Shown piece after piece: positions 7,484-14,115 of a stretch of 15,523 nucleotides of DNA (position 1 is its first letter; every line of letters begins with the position of its first letter). Both the position numbers and the translations under genes were made by a program. The notes below the pieces were generated by a model. It had not been told where the DNA came from. It was given only the letters and a program-made list of their open reading frames with translations, and made no database searches. Origin of the DNA: JBEATZ01 sp041178545. Its GTDB lineage: Bacteria; Planctomycetota; UBA1135; UBA2386. Location of the stretch: NCBI GenBank assembly GCA_041178545.1, contig JBEGVB010000146.1:1-15523 (forward strand), in the 5' to 3' direction.

Positions 7484-8731
7484 CGACTTGTTCGCCGTGG
7501 CCCGGAGCAGGGCCATCCAGACCTCCACCACCGCCCGCTCCCGGATGAATGCGCGCCCCAGGTCGGGGACCCGCAGCGTCCAGGCCCTGAGAGCCCCGCG
7601 GTCCCAGCAGGCGAAGCACACCGTTCCCACCGGCTTGTCGGCCGTGCCGCCGCCCGGGCCGGCGATGCCGGTGACCGCACAGGCCAGGTCCGCGCCCATC
7701 CGTTCGGCAGCGCCACGGGCCATGGCCCCCGCAACCGGCTCGGACACGGCCCCGTGCGCGGCGAGGAGGGACGGATCAACGCCCAGCAGGGCGGTCTTGG
7801 CCTCGTTGGCGTAGGCCACGGCGCTGCCGCGCAGCACCGCCGAAACGCCCGGCACGTCGCCGAGCCTCGACGCGATCAGGCCTGCGGTGCAGGACTCGGC
7901 AAGGGCAAGGGTCCGGCCGGCCTCGGCCAACCGGCGGACGACCAGTGCGTTGAGGTCCTCGTTGCGCTCCGCGAACAGCCACTCGGCCACCAGCGGGTGC
8001 AACTGGTCCCGCGTCTGGCTGCAGAGTGCGGCAGCGGCCTCCGCGGTGCCAGCGGTTGCCACGACCCGCACGGTCAACAGCCCGTGGCTCGCGGTCACGC
8101 CGACCGCCGGGTTGCGGCCAGGGACCATGAAGGACTCGATGCGCTCGCCCAGCAGTGCCTCGGACGGCCCGACGACGCGCATGAGGTGCTGCGCGGTCAC
8201 GACGCGGCCCGCGTCCCCCACCAGGAAGGGCAGCACGTGCTCGCGGACCATCGGCTGCATCTCGCGCGGCACGCCGGGGAATGCGAAGAACGTGGCGCGG
8301 CCGAGCCTCATGCGGAAGCCAGGCGCGGTGCCGTGGCCGTTGGCGAGCGGTTCCGCGCCCTCGGGCAGGAAGGCCTGCCTGCGGTTGCTCTCGGGCACGG
8401 GGCGGCCGCGGCTGCGCAACCAGTGCTGCACCTGGTCCCATGAGACGGCGTCGAAGCAGAGCCCGACCCCCGCCACTGCCGCGGCGGCATCCCGCGTCCG
8501 GTCGTCCAGGGTTGGACCGAGCCCGCCGGTGGCAACCACCACGTCTGCGCGGGCGCACGCGTCCCGGATCGCCGCCTCCAGCCCCGCCGGGTCGTCGCCC
8601 GTGACCGTGAACCGGTGCACGGGGATGCCGTGTGCCTCGAGCTCGCCCGCGACCCACTTGCTGTTGGTGTCCAGCAAGCCGCCGTGCAGCAACTCGTCAC
8701 CGATGGCGAGGATCTCGGCGCGGCGGGTCAT
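7481..8731 (-). CDS. cinA: CinA family protein (NMN amidohydrolase / ADP-ribose pyrophosphatase type)
   Basis: 416 residues, normal for two-domain CinA. The N-terminal MoCF-like (COG1058) half has GDELLHGGLLDTNS (11-24) and TGGLGPTLDD (68-77). The C-terminal CinA/PncC half has AESCTAG (278-284), carrying the expected serine, and TGIAGPGGGT (354-363) followed by DKPVG. In the family the C-terminal half deamidates nicotinamide mononucleotide for pyridine-nucleotide salvage, and the N-terminal half acts on ADP-ribose; a link to competence is lineage-specific. The last Gly of the usual AESCTGG motif is one place off here (Ala in the first Gly position). The start ATG at 8731 overlaps the tatC stop in an ATGA, so the two are probably translationally coupled. 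The protein is cytoplasmic. Confidence 0.93.
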   Translation of the reverse strand: MTRRAEILAIGDELLHGGLLDTNSKWVAGELEAHGIPVHRFTVTGDDPAGLEAAIRDACARADVVVATGGLGPTLDDRTRDAAAAVAGVGLCFDAVSWDQVQHWLRSRGRPVPESNRRQAFLPEGAEPLANGHGTAPGFRMRLGRATFFAFPGVPREMQPMVREHVLPFLVGDAGRVVTAQHLMRVVGPSEALLGERIESFMVPGRNPAVGVTASHGLLTVRVVATAGTAEAAAALCSQTRDQLHPLVAEWLFAERNEDLNALVVRRLAEAGRTLALAESCTAGLIASRLGDVPGVSAVLRGSAVAYANEAKTALLGVDPSLLAAHGAVSEPVAGAMARGAAERMGADLACAVTGIAGPGGGTADKPVGTVCFACWDRGALRAWTLRVPDLGRAFIRERAVVEVWMALLRATANKS

Positions 8732-9726
8732 GACCCGGCAGCGGCAGCAGCCGCGTCCCAGTCGGTCTCGTTGCGGCGCCACGTCCACGTGAGCACGAGG
8801 CCCAGCACGTAGAGCAGCAGGGTCGGCAGCGCCATCAAGAACATGCTGAAGGGGTCCGGCGGCGTGAACACGGCTGCGGCGACGAAGATGCCCAGCACCA
8901 TGGCGCGCCAGTGCTTGCGCATGGTCACGTGGCGCACGAGCCCCACCCGCTGCAGTGCCATCATCACCAGCGGCAGCTGGAACACGATGCCCAGGGCCGT
9001 GGTGAGCGCGAACAACAGCGAGAAGTACTGGCCGACGGACAGCATGGGCGCCACCTGCCCGCTGTTCATGAGACGGATCAGGAAGCCAAGGCTGTAGGGC
9101 ACGGCAGCGAAGTAGCCGAACAGGATGCCGCTGCAGAGCAGCACCATCATGAAGGGGAAGAACTTGTAGAAGACCGTGCGCTCGCGCGCGTAGAGACCCG
9201 CGGCGATGAATGCCCAGCCCTGCCAGATCACCACGGGCGATGCCATGGCGAGGGCGAAGATGAGGGACGCCAGCATGAACGTCCAGAAGTCCTCGAGGCC
9301 CTGCACCGCGACCAGTTCGTAGGGGATGCGGAACCCACTCTTCTCGGGGATCGCGCGGGCGAGGTCCCTTGGCCAGGTGTCGTCCAGGATGCGCTGGAGG
9401 TTGGTGGCGCCGGCAGCATTGGCCTCCGAGAGGAAGCGCGCGTAGTCCTGGTAGGTCGGCTCCGTCAGTTCGCCACGGGCGCTGCGCCCGAGCAGGTCCT
9501 CGGCGTACTCGCGGAAGTTCTGCTTCCACAGGATGCGGTACGGCCCGATGACGATCTCCTGCACCTCGTCGTGGAAGGGCAGCAACACGGTGATCGCAGC
9601 CAGCAGGGCGAACACCGACCGCAGCAGGCGCTTGCGGAGTTCGTCGAGGTGGTCGCCGAACGACATGCGCGCAAGGTCCTCCGTCGGAGGAGCCGCAGCG
9701 GGGCCGGTGCCGGGGTTCGCGACCAT
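8728..9726 (-). CDS. tatC: Sec-independent protein translocase subunit TatC
   Basis: 332 residues, clearly longer than the roughly 250 usual for TatC. Visible family marks: cytoplasmic HLDELRKRLL (26-35) before the first membrane helix; LYARERT (178-184), with Glu182 matching the E. coli Glu103 site that contacts the twin-arginine signal; and FTPPDPFSMFLMALP (287-301) in the fifth to sixth helix region. Several hydrophobic helices follow. The extra length is mainly between helix 1 and helix 2 (about 52-145), roughly 65 residues more than E. coli. Gln250 sits where E. coli has Glu170. TatC forms the signal-receptor part of the Tat exporter of folded proteins; no tatA is in the window. The start at 9726 is the longest; the ATG at 9666 (Met21, just before SFGDHLDELRKR) has a better upstream GGAGGA and may be the real one. 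Confidence 0.95.
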   Translation of the reverse strand: MVANPGTGPAAAPPTEDLARMSFGDHLDELRKRLLRSVFALLAAITVLLPFHDEVQEIVIGPYRILWKQNFREYAEDLLGRSARGELTEPTYQDYARFLSEANAAGATNLQRILDDTWPRDLARAIPEKSGFRIPYELVAVQGLEDFWTFMLASLIFALAMASPVVIWQGWAFIAAGLYARERTVFYKFFPFMMVLLCSGILFGYFAAVPYSLGFLIRLMNSGQVAPMLSVGQYFSLLFALTTALGIVFQLPLVMMALQRVGLVRHVTMRKHWRAMVLGIFVAAAVFTPPDPFSMFLMALPTLLLYVLGLVLTWTWRRNETDWDAAAAAAGS

Positions 9727-9765
9727 GGGCGGAGGACTGTAGCCCCGCCGTGCTGCTGCAGAAAG

Positions 9766-9808
9766 ACTGCGGGCCGTCCTGGTGCTCGGCAGCAGGACGG
9801 CCCGCAGT
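9766..9808 (-). terminator. Strong Rho-independent terminator after the coiled-coil gene
   Basis: A perfect 16-bp stem (9766-9781 with 9793-9808) and an 11-base loop. On the minus strand it is followed by CTTTCT. It lies 33 bases past the stop of the minus-strand gene at 9841 and before tatC on the same strand, so it separates the two transcription units. Confidence 0.75.
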
Positions 9809-9814
9809 TCTTCA

Positions 9815-9834
9815 CGGACTCCGCGAGGAGTCCG
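9815..9834 (-). repeat. Short stable hairpin just after the coiled-coil gene
   Basis: An 8-bp stem, CGGACTCC (9815-9822) with GGAGTCCG (9827-9834), closes a 4-base loop, GCGA on the plus strand and TCGC on the minus strand. On the minus strand it begins six bases after the stop codon and precedes the 16-bp terminator stem, giving two hairpins in tandem. It may block 3' exonucleases. Confidence 0.5.
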
Positions 9835-9840
9835 TCCGGG

Positions 9841-11121
9841 TCACAGGCGGATCAGGTCGCGGATCTTGTGGAGCGGGGCGAACTCGACGCCCAGGTTGAG
9901 GGCTTCCTTGTAGTCCGCCGTATCGGTGACCGGCTGGAAGCCGTCGCCTTCCTCGGTGATCGAGTCGTTGCCGAGAATCACGAGGTCCACGCCGGGCTCC
10001 ATCTTGGTGTGCACCTTGTTGCCGAGCGCGGTGAGCAGGTTCTCCAGCTCCGGCTTGTTGTAGGGGTAGCTGAAGCGGCCCATCAGCAGGATGTTGCGGG
10101 ACACGCCGGGCGAGTAGAGGTCGTTGTAGAGCAGGTCGCCAGGGCGCACCTGGTCTCCGACCGGGTCGACGATGCCACTGACCTCCACCTCCGAACGCTC
10201 CTGTTCGACGCGGGTGACCTTGGCATAGGCCTTCACGGCATCGCTGTTGGGGTTCTTGATGCGGAAGATCGTGCCGGGCTGCAGCAGGTCCTTGCGGCCG
10301 AGGCCGATGAAGGCCGTGGGCACGTTGCTCTGGGCAGCGATCACCTTGCCGTCGGAGACCGAGGGGGGCTGGACCAGGCTCATCTTCGAGGTCAGGGCCG
10401 TGTTCTGCGACAGCAGCTTGCCCATCTCGTTGACGAGGTTCTTCTTCTCGGCGGTGAAGGCCTCCTTGGTCGTCGCCAGCTCCTGCACCTTGTCGCGCAG
10501 GTTCTGCTGGAGGGTGTTGACCAGGTTGGTCTTGTCGTTGATCTGCGCGTTGAGGTCGTTGCGCACCTGGCTGAGCTGGTCGCTCAGCTGCTTCTGCGCC
10601 GCGGTGTGGGCCTGGGTTGCCTGGGCGAAGCTGGCGTCCACGGCAGCCTTCTCGGAGGCGAGCTTGTCGCGCGTGGCCTCGAGCTCCTTGATGCGGGCGT
10701 TCTTGGCCTCCAGCTGGGCGATCACCGCGCCGAACAGCGTGTGGATGCTGTCGTAGCTGGCGGCGCCGGCCTGCTGGGCGAATGCGTCCATCTTCTGCTT
10801 CAGGGCATTCTGGTCGATGACCCCGGCGATGCCCTCCAGCGTCTGGTTGCCGTACTCCTCGGCGACGTTGATGTTGCCGCGGGGCTGGTAGTTGCCCGGG
10901 TTGTTGACGACCTTGCCGACGTCCTCGGCGTAGTGGGTGAAGAGCAGCGACTTCTGCTCCGCCTTGCGCTGTCCGTCCACCGCGGCGGCAATGCGCGCCT
11001 CCAGGTCGGTGTTCTTGGTGAGCGTCACGTAGGCGAAACCCAGGGCCCCGAGGAACAGGACCATGAGGATCAGGAAGAACATGATCGGGACGTGGGCGGC
11101 GCCGCGCTGGCGAGAGTGCAT
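9841..11121 (-). CDS. Membrane-anchored coiled-coil protein with a BRCT-like C-terminus
   Basis: 426 residues, not assignable to a named family. The ATG at 11121 follows AGGAG by ten bases; the open frame continues upstream but without protein-like composition. Residues 1-10 are basic, 11-33 form one membrane helix (PIMFFLILMVLFLGALGFAYV), and about 133-248 are a long coiled coil rich in Gln, Lys and Asp. Residues about 258-332 look like a small beta domain (GLGRKDLLQPGTIFRI, then VRPGDLLYN), reminiscent of FlgT-C-type domains. Residues 343-425 have a BRCT-like pattern: ILLMGRF, a helix with ELENLLTALGNKV, DLVILG, then KEALNLGVEFAPLHKI. The conserved BRCT tryptophan is absent. By charge and topology the bulk is probably periplasmic, though a cytoplasmic orientation is possible. 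A single-gene unit with its own terminator. Function unknown. Confidence 0.75.
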   Translation of the reverse strand: MHSRQRGAAHVPIMFFLILMVLFLGALGFAYVTLTKNTDLEARIAAAVDGQRKAEQKSLLFTHYAEDVGKVVNNPGNYQPRGNINVAEEYGNQTLEGIAGVIDQNALKQKMDAFAQQAGAASYDSIHTLFGAVIAQLEAKNARIKELEATRDKLASEKAAVDASFAQATQAHTAAQKQLSDQLSQVRNDLNAQINDKTNLVNTLQQNLRDKVQELATTKEAFTAEKKNLVNEMGKLLSQNTALTSKMSLVQPPSVSDGKVIAAQSNVPTAFIGLGRKDLLQPGTIFRIKNPNSDAVKAYAKVTRVEQERSEVEVSGIVDPVGDQVRPGDLLYNDLYSPGVSRNILLMGRFSYPYNKPELENLLTALGNKVHTKMEPGVDLVILGNDSITEEGDGFQPVTDTADYKEALNLGVEFAPLHKIRDLIRL

Positions 11122-11281
11122 GAGGACCGTGCTCCTGTGGGGTCTGTGCGGGTGAGTCGGGTGCTGCAGGGAGGGGGAGAGAAACGCCCTGCAAACCGCC
11201 TTCCGATGGGGCTCATCGTGGTGCGGCCCGCCGCCCGGGATGCGTGCATCGTCGGTCGTCGAGGCCGGAAGGGGTCGCGGA

Positions 11282-11290
11282 AGTCTAGCA
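11282..11290 (-). promoter_or_regulatory. Possible extended -10 element for the coiled-coil gene
   Basis: TGCTAGACT on the minus strand fits an extended -10 (TG-n-TAnnnT). No good -35 lies at the right distance. It sits in the 261-bp divergent gap (11122-11382) between the coiled-coil gene and coaE, which otherwise shows no gene or strong hairpin. A leader of about 150 bases would result. Confidence 0.25.
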
Positions 11291-11382
11291 ATGACCCGGT
11301 GCCAAGCCAGCGCATAGTCGCGGTCCCCACGGGCCCTTGCGACCGGCTGGAAGTCCGGACCGGGGTCGGTCAGGATGGCGCC

Positions 11383-12021
11383 ATGGCACCCGACCGGGAC
11401 CCCGAGGCCCGCTTCCGCCCCACCCCCCCCGTGGTGCTGGGCCTCCTCGGTGGCATCGCCTCGGGCAAGAGCACGGTCGCAGCCCTGTTTGCGCGGCGAG
11501 GGTTGGTGCACGTCGACGCCGACCAGGTCGCCCGGGAGGTGTGCGAGGAGCCCGCCGTGCTGGCGGCGGTGCGGGCGGCCCTGGGCCCCGGGTCCCTCGG
11601 CCCAGACGGCAGGATGGACCGTGCCGCGGTGGCGAGGATGGTGTTCGCCGACCCGGCCCTGCGGCACCGGCTGGAAGCAGTCACCCACCCCCCGGTCCGG
11701 CAGCGCATCCTGGCCCGGCTCACGGAGGCCCGCGCCCAAGGTGACTCCGTGCTGCTGGACGTGCCGCTGCTGCTGGAGGGTGGCCTGGTCGACCACTGCG
11801 ATGCAGCCGTGTTCGTGGCCACTGACCGTGAGGAGCGGCTGCGCCGGGCCGCGGCGCGCGGCTGGGCCCCGGACGAGCTGGACCGGCGGGAACGGGCCCA
11901 GGCCCCGCTCGCCGAGAAGCAGGCGCGCGCCCGATTCACCGTGGACAACGGTGGCAGCCTGGCCGCGACCGAGGCCCAGGTCGGTGCCGTGCTCGCGCAG
12001 CTGGCGGGTCGGACGAGGTAA
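11383..12021 (+). CDS. coaE: Dephospho-CoA kinase
   Basis: 212 residues, the usual size. It phosphorylates the ribose 3'-hydroxyl of dephospho-CoA with ATP, the last step of coenzyme A synthesis, in the cytoplasm. Family marks: P-loop GGIASGKST (23-31), substrate-side DADQVAREV (45-53), THP (101-103), DVPLLLEGGL (126-135), and the late segment with RRERAQ, EKQARA and DNGGS (168-192). The ATG at 11383 has AGGA seven bases upstream; the frame is open far upstream only because of GC-rich antisense sequence. The next gene begins 14 bases after the stop and is probably co-transcribed. Confidence 0.95.
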   Translation: MAPDRDPEARFRPTPPVVLGLLGGIASGKSTVAALFARRGLVHVDADQVAREVCEEPAVLAAVRAALGPGSLGPDGRMDRAAVARMVFADPALRHRLEAVTHPPVRQRILARLTEARAQGDSVLLDVPLLLEGGLVDHCDAAVFVATDREERLRRAAARGWAPDELDRRERAQAPLAEKQARARFTVDNGGSLAATEAQVGAVLAQLAGRTR

Positions 12022-12035
12022 CCTGCCCAGAGCCC

Positions 12036-13169
12036 ATGGCCCCACCCACGCAGACGAGTCCTGCCCTCGAGCGCTGGCAACGGCTGCAGGACATGACCCT
12101 GTCCCAGCTGCACGGCGAGGCCGCCGAGTGCGGGATCGAGTTGCCGGAGGCAGCGTCCGGGGCGGACCTGCGCATGGCCGTGCTCTGTGCGCGCCTCGCC
12201 CGCGGCGAGACGCTGGTGGGAGAGGGCGTGTTGGTGCTCAGCCCGGAGGGACACGGCCTGCTGCGCAGCCCGCAGCGCTCGTACGCGGAGGGCGCCGACG
12301 ACCTGTACGTGAGCCCGCAACTCCTGCGTGGCACGAGGTTGCGTCCGGGGCAGTGGGTGCGTGGCACCCTGGCCGCGCCCAGGCACCGGGAGAAGTGGCT
12401 CGCAGTCACCCACGTGGAATCCGTGTGCGGCACCTCCCCCTCGCGTGCAGCCCATGCCGTCCGCTTCGAGGAAGCGGCTGCCGTGTTGCCCACGGTCCCG
12501 CTCTCCCTCGGCACAGCACCCGCATTGGCCGCACTCGACCACCCCGCAGCGCTGCGCCGGGGCCAACGCGTCCTCTGGACGCTGCCGCCGGGTGCGCCGC
12601 GCACCGCATGGACGACGTTGCTCGCGGACGCGGTGCTGGCGGCCGGACCCGACCTGGCACTGCACTGCATCCTGCTCGACCAGCCGCCCGAGGCACCGGT
12701 TGCAGTGCGCAGGGCGCTTGCGGCCCACGACCCGCTGCGCTGGCAGCTTGCCTCCACCACCTTCGACGAACTCCCGGGGCGCCACGTCGAGGTGGCTTCG
12801 GTCGCGCTTCAACACGCCATGCGCACGGCAGAGCAGGGCAAGCACGTCGTGCTCCTCGTCGACTCGCTGCGAGCGCTGGTCCGCGCAGCCAACCAGCACA
12901 TCCCCCACAGCGGCAAGATCCTCGTCCCTGGCCTCGACTCCCTCGCCTTCGTGCCCGCGCGCAAACTGCTTGCCGCAGCACGCCAGCTCGAGGGCGCCGG
13001 CTCGGTCACCGTGCTTGCACTGGAACCCGGTGCGGGCACGGGCCCGGTGGACCAGGCGGTCACCGCCGAGTTCGTCGAGCGCGCGAACTGCATCGTGCAG
13101 CTGGTGCCATGTCCCACGACCGAGCTCGGCGCAAGGGTCGACCTCGCACAGACCGTGCTCCGCCCGTGA
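12036..13169 (+). CDS. Divergent Rho-family protein with a degenerate ATPase site
   Basis: 377 residues against 419 in E. coli Rho, and collinear with it. Residues about 16-58 resemble the Rho N-terminal helical domain. Residues 61-132 are the cold-shock-like RNA-binding domain: GHGLLRS (72-78), DDLYVSP (88-94), EKW (119-121). The E. coli aromatics Phe62 and Phe64 become His73 and Leu75, while Tyr80 and Glu108 are kept and Tyr110 is Trp121. From 175 the RecA-like core is recognisable (RGQRVLW, STFDELPGRHVEVA, LLVDSLRALVRAAN, SGKILVPGLDS). The P-loop PPKAGKT is PPGAPRT (184-190), so Lys181 and Lys184 become Gly and Arg. Catalytic Glu211 becomes Gln216 and Arg212 becomes Pro217. Walker B Asp276 and Lys294 remain. 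The protein ends near E. coli Arg366, so the arginine finger and about 50 C-terminal residues are missing. There is no internal stop or frameshift. It may bind RNA, or act as a Rho partner or antagonist; a canonical rho elsewhere in the genome is expected. Called Rho family with confidence, function not. Confidence 0.85.
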   Translation: MAPPTQTSPALERWQRLQDMTLSQLHGEAAECGIELPEAASGADLRMAVLCARLARGETLVGEGVLVLSPEGHGLLRSPQRSYAEGADDLYVSPQLLRGTRLRPGQWVRGTLAAPRHREKWLAVTHVESVCGTSPSRAAHAVRFEEAAAVLPTVPLSLGTAPALAALDHPAALRRGQRVLWTLPPGAPRTAWTTLLADAVLAAGPDLALHCILLDQPPEAPVAVRRALAAHDPLRWQLASTTFDELPGRHVEVASVALQHAMRTAEQGKHVVLLVDSLRALVRAANQHIPHSGKILVPGLDSLAFVPARKLLAAARQLEGAGSVTVLALEPGAGTGPVDQAVTAEFVERANCIVQLVPCPTTELGARVDLAQTVLRP

Positions 13170-13182
13170 ACCGGGTCCGCGC

Positions 13183-14115
13183 TCAGTGGTGCTGCGGCAG
13201 GTAGCGCACGACCTCGGCGGCCCGGATCGGACGGCTGGAGAGCCCGCGGACGAGACCGCGCAGCTTTGCGACTGCGCATGCAGGCCCGCCCGCGAGCGAC
13301 AGCGGCCACAGCAACACGTCCCACAGCAGCATTCCCAGCCACTGTGCCGCAGTGCCGTTGCGCCGGACGTAGCGCACCTCGTTGGCGGCCATCAGGAACT
13401 TGCGCAGCGGGGAGCGTGCGCCGCCCGAGGAACTGCCTGCCTCGTGGACGACCTGCGCCCAGGGCAGCCAGACCACCTGGCCGCGCACGCGCAGCCTGCG
13501 GCAGAGTTCCACGTCCTCCCAGTACATGAAGTAGCCGTCGTCCAGGCCGCCAACCGCCTCGAGGTCCGCGCGTCGGGCGAGGACGCAAGCACCCGGCAGG
13601 AAGTCGACCGCCTCGGGCCCCGAGGTGCGCGGTGCCGGCAACCTGCCCTGGGCACGGAGCGTGAGTGCATTGGGGTGGAAGCCGAGCCGCCCGCCCTGCG
13701 CCCACACCCTGCCGTCGGGGCGCACGATCGTGGGACCGACTGCGGTAACCCGCGGGTCGTTTGCGAGCACGCGCACCATCGGCGCGAGGAAGTCGGGGGG
13801 CAGTCGCAGGTCGTTGTTGAGCAGCAGCACCAGCTGGAGGTCCTGCTGCCTCGCCCACGCGACACCCTCGTTCATGGCCCCGGCGAAACCAAGGTTCTCG
13901 GGCAGCTCCAGCAGCTCCACGTCGTGACCGTTGGCACGGTGTGCGGCGACGACGCCGGCAAGTCGCGCTGCCGATCCGTCGCCTGAACCGTTGTCGATCA
14001 CCAACGTGCGCACGGCAACCCCGGTGACGGCGAGCAGGTCGGCCAGTGCCTGTTCCGTGAGCGCCGGCTTGCGGAAGTTCAGCAGCAGCGCCGCGACCTG
14101 GGGCCCGTCAGCCAC
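13183..14115 (-). CDS. Family 2 glycosyltransferase (rhamnosyltransferase-like)
   Basis: 310 residues with a GT-A fold of the WbbL type. IDNGSGDGS (40-48) binds the nucleotide sugar, LLNNDLRLPPDFL (98-110) carries the metal-binding NND variant of DxD, FLPGACVLARR (172-182) and YFMYWEDVELCRR (195-207) form the acceptor side with the presumed catalytic Glu-Asp pair. It lacks strong membrane helices apart from a hydrophobic stretch near 259-285, so it is probably a peripheral inner-membrane enzyme. The GTG start at 14115 has GAGGAGG four bases upstream and overlaps the end of the preceding gene by 8 bases. Its 3' end converges on the Rho-like gene with a 13-bp gap. It probably adds a sugar to a surface polysaccharide or lipid-linked oligosaccharide; donor and acceptor cannot be told. 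Confidence 0.9.
   Translation of the reverse strand: MADGPQVAALLLNFRKPALTEQALADLLAVTGVAVRTLVIDNGSGDGSAARLAGVVAAHRANGHDVELLELPENLGFAGAMNEGVAWARQQDLQLVLLLNNDLRLPPDFLAPMVRVLANDPRVTAVGPTIVRPDGRVWAQGGRLGFHPNALTLRAQGRLPAPRTSGPEAVDFLPGACVLARRADLEAVGGLDDGYFMYWEDVELCRRLRVRGQVVWLPWAQVVHEAGSSSGGARSPLRKFLMAANEVRYVRRNGTAAQWLGMLLWDVLLWPLSLAGGPACAVAKLRGLVRGLSSRPIRAAEVVRYLPQHH

Noticed and set aside
8911..12021. A 1036-codon plus-strand open frame running through tatC, the coiled-coil gene and into coaE
   Set aside because: It is antisense to two recognisable genes and its translation is low-complexity His/Glu/Val/Ala-rich sequence typical of GC-rich reverse frames. Only the part from 11383 is real (coaE).
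12585..12605. Possibility that the odd P-loop of the Rho-like gene is a local sequencing frameshift
   Set aside because: Rho-like sequence continues in the same frame immediately before (RGQRVLW) and after (TLLADAV) the motif, so no paired frameshift is needed; the codons directly read P-P-G-A-P-R-T.
11370..12908. Minus-strand open frame opposite coaE and the Rho-like gene
   Set aside because: Ser/Arg-rich shadow of two plus-strand genes with clear homology.
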